Part shown: piece after piece, positions 48,201-59,500 of the stretch
Position numbering within the stretch: position 1 is the stretch's first letter
Layout: each line of letters begins with the position of its first letter
Assembly: GCA_907163375.1 (NCBI GenBank)
Contig: CAJQUW010003579.1
Span: 1 to 64,000, forward strand
Direction of reading: 5' to 3'
Source of the DNA: Prostheceraeus crozeri
Lineage: Eukaryota; Platyhelminthes; Polycladida; Euryleptidae
Length of the DNA stretch: 64,000 nucleotides
Program-made: the position numbers and the translations under genes
The notes under the pieces: generated by a model
Seen by the model: only the letters and a program-made list of their open reading frames with translations
What the model was told of the DNA's origin: nothing
Databases searched by the model: none

Positions 48201-50777
48201 CCTCCAACACCGCACTGCAGACCAGCTGTCCTTCAGTGGATAGGAGAGAATTCCTTCCACAGGCGGACAGTTGTTCTTCCCTCCAACACCGCACTGCAGA
48301 CCAGCTGTCCTTCAGTGGAGAGAAGAGAAGTCCTTCAACAACAGGAGAGTTGTTCTTCCCTCCAACACGGCAGTGCACTGCAGACCACCTGTCCTTCAGT
48401 GGCGAGAAGAGAAGTCCTTCCACAGCAGGAGAGTTGTTCTTCCCTCCAACACCGCACTGCAGACCAGCTGTCCTTCAGTAGAGAGAAGAGAAGTCCTTCC
48501 ACAGCCAGAGAGTTGTTCTTCCCTCCAACACCGAAGTGTACTGCAGACCAGCTGTCGGTCAGTGGAGAGAAGAGATATCCTTCCACAGCCGGAGAGTTCT
48601 TCTTCCCTCCAACACCGCAGTGCACTGCAGACCAGATGTCTTTCAGTGGAGAGAAGAGAAGTCCTTCCACAGCCAGAGAGTTGTTCTTCCCTCCAACACC
48701 GCACTGCAGACCAGCTGTCCTTCAGTGGAGAGAAGAGAAGTCCTTCCACAGCCAGAGAGTTGTTCTTCCCTCCAACACCGCAGTGCAGACCAGCTGTCCT
48801 TCAGTGGAGAGAAGACAAGTCCTTCAACAACAGGAGAGTTGTTCTTCCCTCCAACACGGCAGTGCACTGCAGACCAGCTGTCCTTCAGTGGAGAGAAGAG
48901 AAGTCCTTCCACAACAGGAGAATTGTTCTTCCCTCCAACACCGCACTGCAGACCAGCTGTCCTTCAGTGGAGAGAAGAGAAGTCCTTCCACAGCAGGAGA
49001 GTTGTTCTTCCCTCCAACACCGCAGTGCAGACCAGCTGTTCTTCAGTGAAGAGAAGAGAAGTCCTTCCACAGCCGGAGAGTTGTTCTTCCCTCCAACACC
49101 GCAGTGCAGACCAGCTGTTCTTCAGTGAAGAGAAGAGAAGTCCTTCCACATCCGGAGAGTTGTTCTTCCCTCCAACACCGCAGTGCAGACCAGCTGTCCT
49201 TCAGTGGAGAGAAGAGAAGTCCTTCCACAGCCGGAGAGTTGTTCTTCCCTCCAACACCGCACTGCAGACCAGCTGTCCGTCAGTGGAGAGAAGAGAAGTC
49301 CTTCCACAGCCGGAGAGTGTTCTTCCCTCCAACACCGCAGTGCACTGCAGACCAGCTGTCCTTCAGTGAAGAGAAGAGAAGTCCTTCCACAGCAGGAGAG
49401 TTGTTCTTCCCTCCAACACCGCAGTGCACTGCAGACCAGCTGTTCTTCAGTGGATAGGAGACAACTCCTTCCACAGCCGGAGAGTGTTCTTCCCTCCAAC
49501 ACCGCAGTGCAGACCAGCTGTTCTTCAGTGAAGAGAAGAGAAGTCCTTCCACAGCCGGAGAGTTGTTCTTCCCTCCAACACCGCAGTGCACTGCAGACCA
49601 GCTGTCCGTCAGTGGAGAGAAGAGAAGTCCTTCCACAGCAGGAGAATTGTTCTTCCCTCCAACACCGCAGTGCACTGCAGACCAGCTGTCCTTCAGTGGA
49701 GAGAAGAGAAGTCCTTCCACAGCCAGAGAGTTGTTCTTCCCTCCAACACCGCACTGCAGACCAGCTGTCCGTCATTGGAGAGAGAGAAGTCCTTCCACAG
49801 CAGGAGAATTGTTCTTCCCTCCAACACCGCAGTGCACTGCAGACCAGCTGTCCTTCAGTGGAGAGAAGAGAAGTCCTTCAACATCAGGAGAGTTGTTCTT
49901 CCCTCCAACACCGCAGTGCACTGCAGACCAGCTGTCCTTCAGTGGAGAGAAGAGAAGTCCTTCCACAGCCAGAGAGTTGTTCTTCTTTCCAACACCGCAG
50001 TGCACTGCAGACCAGCTGTCCTTCAGTGAAGAGAAGAGAAGTCCTTCAATAACATGAGAGTTGTTCTTCCCTCCAACACCGCACTGCAGACCAGCTGTCC
50101 TTCAGTGGAGAGAAGAGAAGTCCTGCCACAGCAGGAGAGTTGTTCTTCCCTCCAACACCGCACTGCAGACCAGCTGTCCTTCAGTGGAGAGAAGAGAAGT
50201 CCTTCAACAACAGGAGAGTTGTTCTTCCCTCCAACACCGCACTGCAGACCAGCTGTCCTTCAGTGGAGAGAAGAGAAGTCCTTCAACATCCGGAGAGTTG
50301 TTCTTCCCCTCCCACACCGCACGGCAGACCAGCTGTCCTTCAGTGGATAGGAGAGAATTCCTTCCACAGCCGGACAGTTGTTCTTCCCTCCAACACCGCA
50401 CTGCAGACCAGCTGTCCTTCAGTGGAGAGAAGAGAAGTCCTTCAACAACAGGAGAGTTGTTCTTCCCTCCAACACGGCAGTGCACTGCAGACCACCTGTC
50501 CTTCAGTGGCGAGAAGAGAAGTCCTTCCACAGCAGGAGAGTTGTTCTTCCCTCCAACACCGCACTGCAGACCAGCTGTCCTTCAGTAGAGAGAAGAGAAG
50601 TCCTTCCACAGCCAGAGAGTTGTTCTTCCCTCCAACACCGAAGTGTACTGCAGACCAGCTGTCGGTCAGTGGAGAGAAGAGATATCCTTCCACAGCCGGA
50701 GAGTTCTTCTTCCCTCCAACACCGCAGTGCACTGCAGACCAGATGTCTTTCAGTGGAGAGAAGAGAAGTCCTTCCAC
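45202..50777. repeat. Blocks repeated at 2,662 and 2,107 bp in the 79-bp array
   Basis: The segment from 45492 recurs at 48154 (offset 2,662). The part from 48271 recurs at 50378 (offset 2,107), with the same variants in the same order, including the GAAGTGTACTGCAGACC unit at 45871, 48533 and 50640. The two different offsets mean at least two duplications plus later unit gains or losses. Confidence 0.75.
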
Positions 50778-51979
50778 AGCAGGAGAGTTGTTCTTCCCTC
50801 CAACACCGCACTGCAGACCAGCTGTCTTTCAGTGGAGAGAAGAGAAGTCCTTCCACAGCCAGAGAGTTGTTCTTCCCTCCAACACGGCAGTGCAGACCAG
50901 CTGTCCTTCAGTGGAGAGAAGAGAAGTCCTTCCACAGCCAGAGAGTTGTTCTTCCCTCCAACACGGCAGTGCAGACCAGCTGTCCTTCAGTGGAGAGAAG
51001 AGAAGTCCTTCAACAACAGGAGAATTGTTCTTCCCTCCAACACGGCAGTGCACTGCAGACCACCTGTCCTTCAGTGGAGAGAAGAGAAGTCCTTCCACGT
51101 TTGGAGAGTTGTTCTTCCCTCCAATACCGCACTGCAGACCAGCTGTCCTTCAGTGGAGAGAAGAGAAGTCCTTCCACAGCCAGAGAGTTGTTCTTCCCTC
51201 CAACACCGAAGTGCACTGCAGACCAGCTGTCCGTCAGTGGAGAGAAGAGATGTCCTTCCACAGCCGGAGAGTTGTTCTTCCCTCCAACACAGCACTGCAG
51301 ACCAGCTGTCCGTCAGTGGAGAGAAGAGATGTCCTTCCACAGCCGGAGAGTTGTTCTTCCCTCCAACACAGCACTGCAGACCAGCTGTCCTTCATTGCAG
51401 CGGACAGAAGTCCTTCCACAGCAGGAGAGTTGTTCTTCCCTCCAACACCGCACTGCAGACCAGCTGTCCTTCATTGCAGCGGACAGAAGTCCTTCCACAG
51501 CAGGAGAGTTGTTCTTCCCTCCAACACCGCACTGCAGACCAGCTGTCCTTCATTGCAGCGGACAGAAGTCCTTCCACAACAGGAGAGTTGTTCTTCCCTC
51601 CAACGCCGCACTGCAGACCAGCTGTCCTTCAGTGCAGCGGACAGAAGTCCTTCCACAGCCGGAGAGTTGTTCTTCCCTCCAACACCGCACTGCAGACCAG
51701 CTGTCCTTCAGTGGAGAGAAGAGAAGTCCTTCCACATCCGGAGAGTTGTTCTTCCCTCCAACACCGGAGTGCAGACCAGCTGTCCTTCAGTGCAGCGGAC
51801 AGAAGTCCTTCCACAGCCGGAGAGTTGTTCTTCCCTCCAACACCGCACTGCAGACCAGCTGTCCTTCATTGCAGCGGACAGAAGTCCTTCCACAGCAGGA
51901 GAGTTGTTCTTCCCTCCAACACCGCAGTGCAGTCCAGCTGTCCTTCAGTGCAGCGGACAGACGTCCTTCCACAGCCAGA

Positions 51980-53848
51980 AAACCACAGTGTGAGTTGTTT
52001 CCTCCTTCTAGCCAACTTTGCAGTGTATGATGACCTTATTCACTAACAGCGCTCGCTGCTAAAGAAGTTCATTATCATGAATCTGTGCTGTTTCGTCTGT
52101 AGAAAATTTTTTATCCTCCGTCCTTCAAAAACACATTATTTCCTGTGTATCTAAGCTTTTGGTTGAAGTAACGACTTCTGTATTGTTGAAGACGTAATCA
52201 ACGATAACTCGCCTTCATTTGTGTAATGAAAACAGACACTGAACGTCAGGAAATCATTATTTCCCTGTTGTCAACAATTATGGAAACTGATGTTGGAGAC
52301 GGATTTGACTGATTATGTTTGAACGGAAGCTGCTTATGAATAGAATACAACTTCAATGCAGCAGACACAATGATTGTCAGCACACGAAATATTCGTCCAC
52401 CCAAAGATGTGGAACGAAGATATTTTCAACAACAGACGAATGAATCTCATCACACGCGGGTTCTAAAGGATTTCAGGGAAATCATCGGTTAATCATTCTG
52501 TCACCAAAACCCCATCCTTATACGATATTCTCTGTTTCTGACCAAATCGTGACGATTCCAGGAGATTTCCAAATTTTGTCCGATAGAGGAGTGATTGCTG
52601 ACGACACGCAAAGGTTCTGCTCATTTTGCGCGCGCATAGAGATCAGATATCTATGACTTAAAGTGGACAATAGCTTTAATATCTGGTATCTGTGACCGCC
52701 AATGAAGTTTAATAAACGGAGAGGGGAGCAGGTTTTACAACACAGAAATCCGATGTATCGATTTTCTGCACGCCTGCAAAACTGGTGTGGAACCTTCTGT
52801 TAGGCGGTGATGAATTCAGTGACGTCGATAAAAGTTAATTGTACCAGATCTTAAAAGAATCAAAACGTTGAAACAACCGGATTATTGTCTGAAATCTTTA
52901 AATAATGCTTGAAGAAAGAAGAGGATAATCAGAATCATTGAAAAGTACACTGACCCTGTGATCAAACATTTTGCAAATCATTGGAGATTCTGCAAGAAGG
53001 CCGACTGTTTTTAATAACGTGTGACCAACAACAAAGTATTGTTTCCAATGCACATGTTCCTTCTAGCCATTTAATAAAATTGAGACTGAATAAGATTCTT
53101 CCAGGCAGTCTATCTCATTCTTGTGTGTTGAGTGCTTAGCAGAAATGCAAAGTGTAACCATTTTAAATTCACTGGCCACTGCGCCTGCTACCTTGACATC
53201 ACATTGTTGGACTTCCATGCTTTTAGCAGTGATGAATGAATGTAGGGGCTAATTGCAACCTTATTGACATAAGATGCCACCTGAATGACGAACACATTTC
53301 CACCGTTCGCTGATAGAAATCAGAACGTCTCAATCTCAAGATTTCATCAACGCGAGCGCGCAATCATTCTATTATCGATGAGGATTAGATGTGAGAATTG
53401 GATAATCAAATATTTTCAACATTTCATTGAAAATCGACAAATTACCTTGCGGAACTCTGTCGCTGATAATTCCAGGAGACAGGACGCCCAAAGAACGTCA
53501 CTTATGGTCCAAGTCAACCGTATCAATGTTTTGATCAGAGGAGGTGCAATAGCGTGCGAGTGAGGAGGAAGGCCGAGGTATCATGAAGACATTTTCTCTG
53601 ATGATTATTCAGAAGTGTGTAGGATATAATTGATGAAATCCTCACGATTCCGATGACCGTGACGTCAAAGATGTATTTGCCTCGGCCTTCCTCTCTCCTC
53701 GTGTTCATATAAGGAGGGAGAGAAAGCTCACCTTGTCGAGTGTCTGAAGAAAATGAAGGTTGATTGAGACAGAAATTCTTCCAAAATAGTCCAACAGAAG
53801 ACATTTTACACGACATAAGCTAGGAAGAACTCACGAATGAATACTCAC
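51980..53848. other. Intron sequence between the 79-bp array and exon 1
   Basis: No supported exon. The open frames at 53285-53563 (+) and 53535-53816 (-) overlap and are unrecognised. A perfect 14-bp inverted repeat, GAGGAAGGCCGAGG at 53565-53578 and its complement at 53680-53693, marks a possible small foldback. Confidence 0.4.
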
Positions 53849-54007
53849 GTCAGTAGCCATGTTGATAACAACCTTTTCTGGTGGTGACTTCAACTTGTCC
53901 ATTTCTTCACGAATTCCGCGTAACAATTTCTCCAATCCATCCCAAGTCACGTACGTCTTGAACATGTCCGGACTTGGGAAAAGGTTCAGCTGAATTCCCA
54001 TATTTTT
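53849..54007 (-). CDS. Coiled-coil gene, internal exon 1 of this window (QRICH2-like, tentative)
   Basis: The 53 codons begin KNMGIQLNLF and contain VTWDGLEKLLRGIREEMDKL, ending in EKVVINMATD. The acceptor is an excellent TTCTTTTTCAG|AAA and the donor GAC|GTGAGT, both phase 0. The VTWxxLExxLxGIR segment, followed by a Pro-containing linker and then the SRPPS exon, is the order I recall from invertebrate QRICH2-like proteins. The next exon in the transcript would be 32668-32799, so the intron is about 21,049 bp and consists mostly of the 79-bp array. Exons further upstream, including the start codon, are presumably beyond the 89-bp array and outside this window. Confidence 0.72.
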
Positions 54008-54808
54008 CTGAAAAAGAAATCATCTTCTTCATTCAACGTGACAAACTTATCAGTCTGAGAAAACTGCGAGATCACTTGAAGAGACAGACTGATTTAATCT
54101 CAACAACTCTACACGCTTCCAAATATACACAAAGCAGCATCATTCTCATGAAATGATACAAAACGGTCTCCAATGTTCGAATCATCACGTGCGAATCAAG
54201 ATATACGAAGCTCCTTCATCATGCGTATGTAGAGAAATTGCGGATTAACAAAAACAACATGATCGAAAGCAGATCTTTGAGATAAGTCATGTATCTATAG
54301 CATTTCTTTTCGCATTTCATCACACAATATTTTCGTTGTAATACTACACCAAGTCGTAGAGTATACATTACATCAATGATTCTTCAAAGTTACACACAGC
54401 ATGTTCACAACCAGTATACAAGCTGATTATGAGCTTTCATCATTGAAAAGCAAAGACGTAACTGCTTCAAACTTTTCCAGACCGGACGAGCGTGTGGTCT
54501 CTCTGCTTCATAGCAATGTTGATCTGCATGAACAAGTGTGATTATATAAAACAGATTTCCGTGAAACATCCATCTCACGCACTTTCTTTAATCTGACTGA
54601 ATCAATGCTGACCAAAATCGGAATGTATTTCGGCGTTTCGGTCGCTTCTGTCTGTACCTTCCATAGGAGATGATCAAAACGTTCATATTAGCTTGAGTCA
54701 AGCCCTTGAGATGAAACATGCCATTAATAGAGGAGCATGATGGAATGTGATATCATCGTCACTGGCTGAAGCAAGGGAAGGAAATTAAATTCATTAACCG
54801 CTCAATAG
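54008..54808. other. Probable intron, nothing recognised
   Basis: AT-rich sequence upstream of the exon at 53849-54007 on the minus strand, with no supported exon. Confidence 0.4.
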
Positions 54809-54958
54809 ACTCAGTCCAATGATCCGAGCGGCTGCTCAGAAGAAGATCAGTCTCAACAGACTCGGCAGGATCTTCAGGACATCTCCAAAACATCCAAAAA
54901 TCAACGCTCATTACCTCCTCAGAGATCTCGGTCCGATTCCCCTGCGACTTCAATACAG
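54809..54958 (+). CDS. Candidate plus-strand exon, Ser/Gln-rich (unrecognised)
   Basis: An open frame of 50 codons runs from an AATAG acceptor-like end (an alternative, ACTCAG|TCC, starts at 54815) to a consensus donor CAG|GTAAGA at 54958, phase 0 at both ends. The product is polar and low-complexity, with EEDQSQQTRQDLQDISK, then PPQRSRSDSPATSIQ. It reads as coding by composition, but it has no family match and runs opposite to the neighbouring exons. It could belong to a gene nested on the other strand, or be chance. Confidence 0.25.
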
Positions 54959-56545
54959 GTAAGAAATGACGTCATTACTCCGTGCATTATTCATTAGAGG
55001 AGCGCCAGTCAATTTGGAACAAATTAGTCCTACGGGAATTCCATTCACCGCCGACTTTGGTCGTGCACGGACACAAGTTGTCAAGACGATGTAAAGTCAC
55101 AATGAGAGTTCCAAACTCAAATCCTCTATTTCCGCTGTATCTCCCACTGATAATTTCCTCATCCTCATTGTCAATATTCTGTGAACTTCATCTACATCTG
55201 CTCCGATCAATAATTTGAATTTTGAAAGATTTCCACTTGAAGAAAGTTTGAAGGTACTTTCATCGTGATCTTTCAGACTAAGAAATAATAGCATAAGGCG
55301 CAACACCACCTGAAAAAGGGCCTTAGGAAGTCCATTGAAGGAGTATTTCAAGCACAAATCAGATGAACAGTTCAAAATTCAGCATGCAGCAATCGGTTTA
55401 GTGAATGCATGGGTTCACTATATTCGCAAGATGCTGATGAAACCGATTCAGGCTTTCAAACAAGGAATCTGAGCACTCAGTTCAATCTGGAAGGCTTAAC
55501 GATGAGTTCAGCAGTCGACTTCAGGTGTACTGTAATCAGGGAGCAACGCGGAAGATATTCGCCGTATCTCGTGACACACCTGTCGTTGATGAGTAATGTG
55601 AATACTAATGAAGCCTTAGAATGCACATATTTCATTATGGACCTCTTTGGACTCTCGATATGGTCACGACTAGAAAGGCTTGTCTGTCCCTGTTTCCAGA
55701 AAAATCTCAGCTGAAAGGGAAATGTCTGAGAACATTCTACACATGCTATCAGTTGCGTTAAGGTTAATACAATGACGCTGACAGCAGAAAAGAGTTAAAT
55801 CGTCGTACTTTCGAACCAAATCTCAAGGATTCAGTGCTGTGATAGTACAATGAATATAGCATCCCTTATCATGAAGGATACGTGTCTCCAGCATCCAGCA
55901 TCCTGACTTGAGACGCTCTGTGGTGGTGATAAAGTCAATGATATGACATTCTAATGAAAGGTTGTTGTCGACGTCTGTTGGACCGACCAATATCGATGCG
56001 CGATGCATGTGTAAGGTAAATTAATCCTGGAAGTAATAACGAAGCTGAACCTGGATGAAATTTTCCGCAGAGGATTGAGCGTTTCTGAGCTCATCAAAAA
56101 CTTCAATTGTGTGAGCATTATCACAGCGATACAGCCGCTCCACAGTAGTTCAATTGTTGATCTAATTCGGCACTTGATAATGGACTTCGTAACGGTGTTA
56201 TTTATTTAAGGAATTATTTTAATTACTGCGTCCCACTGAACCTGTACACAGAGCGTGATAACGCAATACATGTTCGCATCATCCGAAGGAGATGAAGGCC
56301 TCGGAACCTCGTCATTTCTCCTGCTGTCATTGAAATGTGATCGTTTGAGAGTGACCAGTCATTATAAGTGCACTGTGAATAACACGCAATACTTGATCAG
56401 TCGTGACCGAATTACATCATCTCTGCCTTCAGACCAGCACCGTCCTCGACATCGATTTCATGCAAGTACAGACTTGTAATCATTGAATTGATCCTGTCTG
56501 CGAATCTAGAGACACCCAAGCAACAATAACACGGGGAACGTTTGG
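54959..56545. other. Non-coding stretch before the 89-bp array
   Basis: Several short open frames on both strands (for example 55409-55714 +, and 56008-55823 -) are unrecognised and lack convincing splice borders. The region at 56030-56210 is open on both strands at once, which argues for chance. Confidence 0.4.
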
Positions 56546-59500
56546 GGTTGAGATGTCTCGGAGAACGGCAAGGAACATGGACCAGTGAAGGCGATGAAGA
56601 TCATTGTGGAGGGAATGAAGCGATGATGTGAGGTGGTTGAGATGTCTCGGAGAACGGCAAGGAACATGGACCAGTGAAGGCGATGAAGATCATCGTGGAG
56701 GGAATGAAGCGCTGATGTGAGGTGGTTGAGATGTCACGGAGAACGGCAAGGAACATGGACCAGTGAAGGCGATGAAGATCATCGTGGAGGGAATGAAGCG
56801 CTGATGTGAGGTGGTTGAGATGTCTCGGAGAACGGCAAGGAACATGGACCAGTGAAGGCGATGAAGATCATCGTGGAGGGAATGAAGCGCTGATGTGAGG
56901 TGGTTGAGATGTCTCGGAGAACGGCAAGGAACATGGACCAGTGAAGGCGATGAAGATCATCGTGAAGGGAATGAAGCGCTGATGTGAGGTGGTTGAGATG
57001 TCTCGGAGAACGGCAAGGAACATGGACCAGTGAAGGCGATGAAGATCATCGTGGAGGGAATGAAGCGCTGATGTGAGGTGGTTGAGATGTCTCGGAGAAC
57101 GGCAAGGAACATGGACCAGTGAAGGCGATGAAGATCATCGTGGAGGGAATGAAGCGCTGATGTGAGGTGGTTGAGATGTCACGGAGAACGGCAAGGAACA
57201 TGGACCAGTGAAGGCGATGAAGATCATCGTGGAGGGAATGAAGCGCTGATGTGAGGTGGTTGAGATGTCTCGGAGAACGGCAAGGAACATGGACCAGTGA
57301 AGGCGATGAAGATCATCGTGGAGGGAATGAAGCGCTGATGTGAGGTGGTTGAGATGTCTCGGAGAACGGCAAGGAACATGGACCAGTGAAGGCGATGAAG
57401 ATCATCGTGGAGGGAATGAAGCGCTGATGTGAGGTGGTTGAGATGTCTCGGAGAACGGCAAGGAACATGGACCAGTGAAGGCGATGAAGATCATCGTGGA
57501 GGGAATGAAGCGCTGATGTGAGGTGGTTGAGATGTCACGGAGAACGGCAAGGAACATGGACCAGTGAAGGCGATGAAGATCATCGTGGAGGGAATGAAGC
57601 GCTGATGTGAGGTGGTTGAGATGTCACGGAGAACGGCAAGGAACATGGACCAGTGAAGGCGATGAAGATCATCGTGGAGGGAATGAAGCGCTGATGTGAG
57701 GTGGTTGAGATGTCACGGAGAACGGCAAGGAACATGGACCAGTGAAGGCGATGAAGATCATCGTGGAGGGAATGAAGCGCTGATGTGAGGTGGTTGAGAT
57801 GTCACGGAGAACGGCAAGGAACATGGACCAGTGAAGGCGATGAAGATCATCGTGGAGGGAATGAAGCGCTGATGTGAGGTGGTTGAGATGTCTCGGAGAA
57901 CGGCAAGGAACATGGACCAGTGAAGTCGATGAAGATCATCGTGGAGGGAATGAAGCGATGATGTGAGGTGGTTGAGATGTCTCGGAGAACGGCAAGGAAC
58001 ATGGACCAGTGAAGGCGATGAAGATCATCGTGGAGGGAATGAAGCGCTGATGTGAGGTGGTTGAGATGTCTCGGAGAACGGCAAGGAACATGGACCAGTG
58101 AAGGCGATGAAGATCATCGTGGAGGGAATGAAGCGCTGATGTCAGGTGGTTGAGATGTCTCGGAGAACGGCAAGGAACATGGACCAGTGAAGGCGATGAA
58201 GATCATCGTGGAGGGAATGAACCGCTGATGTGAGGTGGTTGAGATGTCTCGGAGAACGGCAAGGAACATGGACCAGTGAAGGCGATGAAGATCATCGTGG
58301 AGGGAATGAAGCGCTGATGTGAGGTGGTTGAGATGTCTCGGAGAACGGCAAGGAACATGGACCAGTGAAGGCGATGAAGATCATCGTGGAGGGAATGAAG
58401 CGCTGATGTGCGGTGGTTGAGATGTATCGTAGAACGGCAAGTACCATGGACCAGTGATGGCGATGAAGATCATCGTGAAGGGAATGAAGCGCTGATGTGA
58501 GGTGGTTGAGATGTCTCGGAGAACGGCAAGGACATGGACCAGTGAAGGCGATGAAGATCATCGTGGAGGGAATGAAGCGCTGATGTGAGGTGGTTGAGAT
58601 GTCTCGGAGAACGGCAAGGAACATGGACCAGTGAAGGCGATGAAGATCATCGTGGAGGGAATGAAGCGCTGATGTGAGGTGGTTGAGATGTCTCGGAGAA
58701 CGGCAAGGAACATGGACCAGTGAAGGCGATGAAGATCATCGTGGAGGGAATGAAGCGCTGATGTGAGGTGGTTGAGATGTCTCGGAGAACGGCAAGGAAC
58801 ATGGACCAGTGAAGGCGATGAAGATCATCGTGGAGGGAATGAAGCGCTGATGTGAGGTGGTTGAGATGTCACGGAGAACGGCAAGGAACATGGACCAGTG
58901 AAGGCGATGAAGATCATCGTGGAGGGAATGAAGCGCTGATGTGAGGTGGTTGAGATGTCTCGGAGAACGGCAAGGAACATGGACCAGTGAAGGCGATGAA
59001 GATCATCGTGGAGGGAATGAAGCGCTGATGTGAGGTGGTTGAGATGTCTCGGAGAACGGCAAGGAACATGGACCAGTGAAGGCGATGAAGATCATCGTGG
59101 AGGGAATGAAGCGCTGATGTGAGGTGGTTGAGATGTCACGGAGAACGGCAAGGAACATGGACCAGTGAAGGCGATGAAGATCATCGTGGAGGGAATGAAG
59201 CGCTGATGTGAGGTGGTTGAGATGTCACGGAGAACGGCAAGGAACATGGACCAGTGAAGGCGATGAAGATCATCGTGGAGGGAATGAAGCGATGATGTGA
59301 GGTGGTTGAGATGTCTCGGAGAACGGCAAGGAACATGGACCAGTGAAGGCGATGAAGATCATCGTGGAGGGAATGAAGCGCTGATGTGAGGTGGTTGAGA
59401 TGTCACGGAGAACGGCAAGGAACATGGACCAGTGAAGGCGATGAAGATCATCGTGGAGGGAATGAAGCGCTGATGTGAGGTGGTTGAGATGTCTCGGAGA

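Larger units (their letters stand above)
33541..51979. repeat. 79/84-bp tandem array, about 18.4 kb, roughly 230 copies
   Basis: The basic unit is 79 bp, from GTCCTTCCACAGCCGGAGAG through TTGTTCTTCCCTCCAACACC and ACTGCAGACCAGCTGTCC to GTGGAGAGAAGAGAA. A second unit length of 84 bp arises where GCAGTGCACTGCAG replaces GCAGTGCAG or GCACTGCAG. Alternative segments are mixed along the array: GTGCAGCGGACAGAA, CAACAACAGGAG, AATAACATGAGAG and CACGTTTGGAGAG. Nearly every unit carries CTGCAG and CAGCTG. All three forward frames are open over long stretches, and so are many reverse frames. The longest, 38774-45205 (2,143 codons), is a translation of the repeat. Block duplications are visible, including 1,634, 2,107 and 2,662 bp. 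The whole array is inside the inferred intron 32800-53848. Confidence 0.97.

Noticed and set aside
33579-52046. Dozens of long open frames on both strands (up to 2,143 codons) as possible repeat-protein genes
   Set aside because: All are frame shadows of one stop-free 79/84-bp unit. They overlap in every frame, lack splice or promoter context and change frame with unit length.
56030-56215. Protein-like frames on both strands just before the 89-bp array
   Set aside because: They are open on both strands in mirrored frames, with no good donor or acceptor for either.
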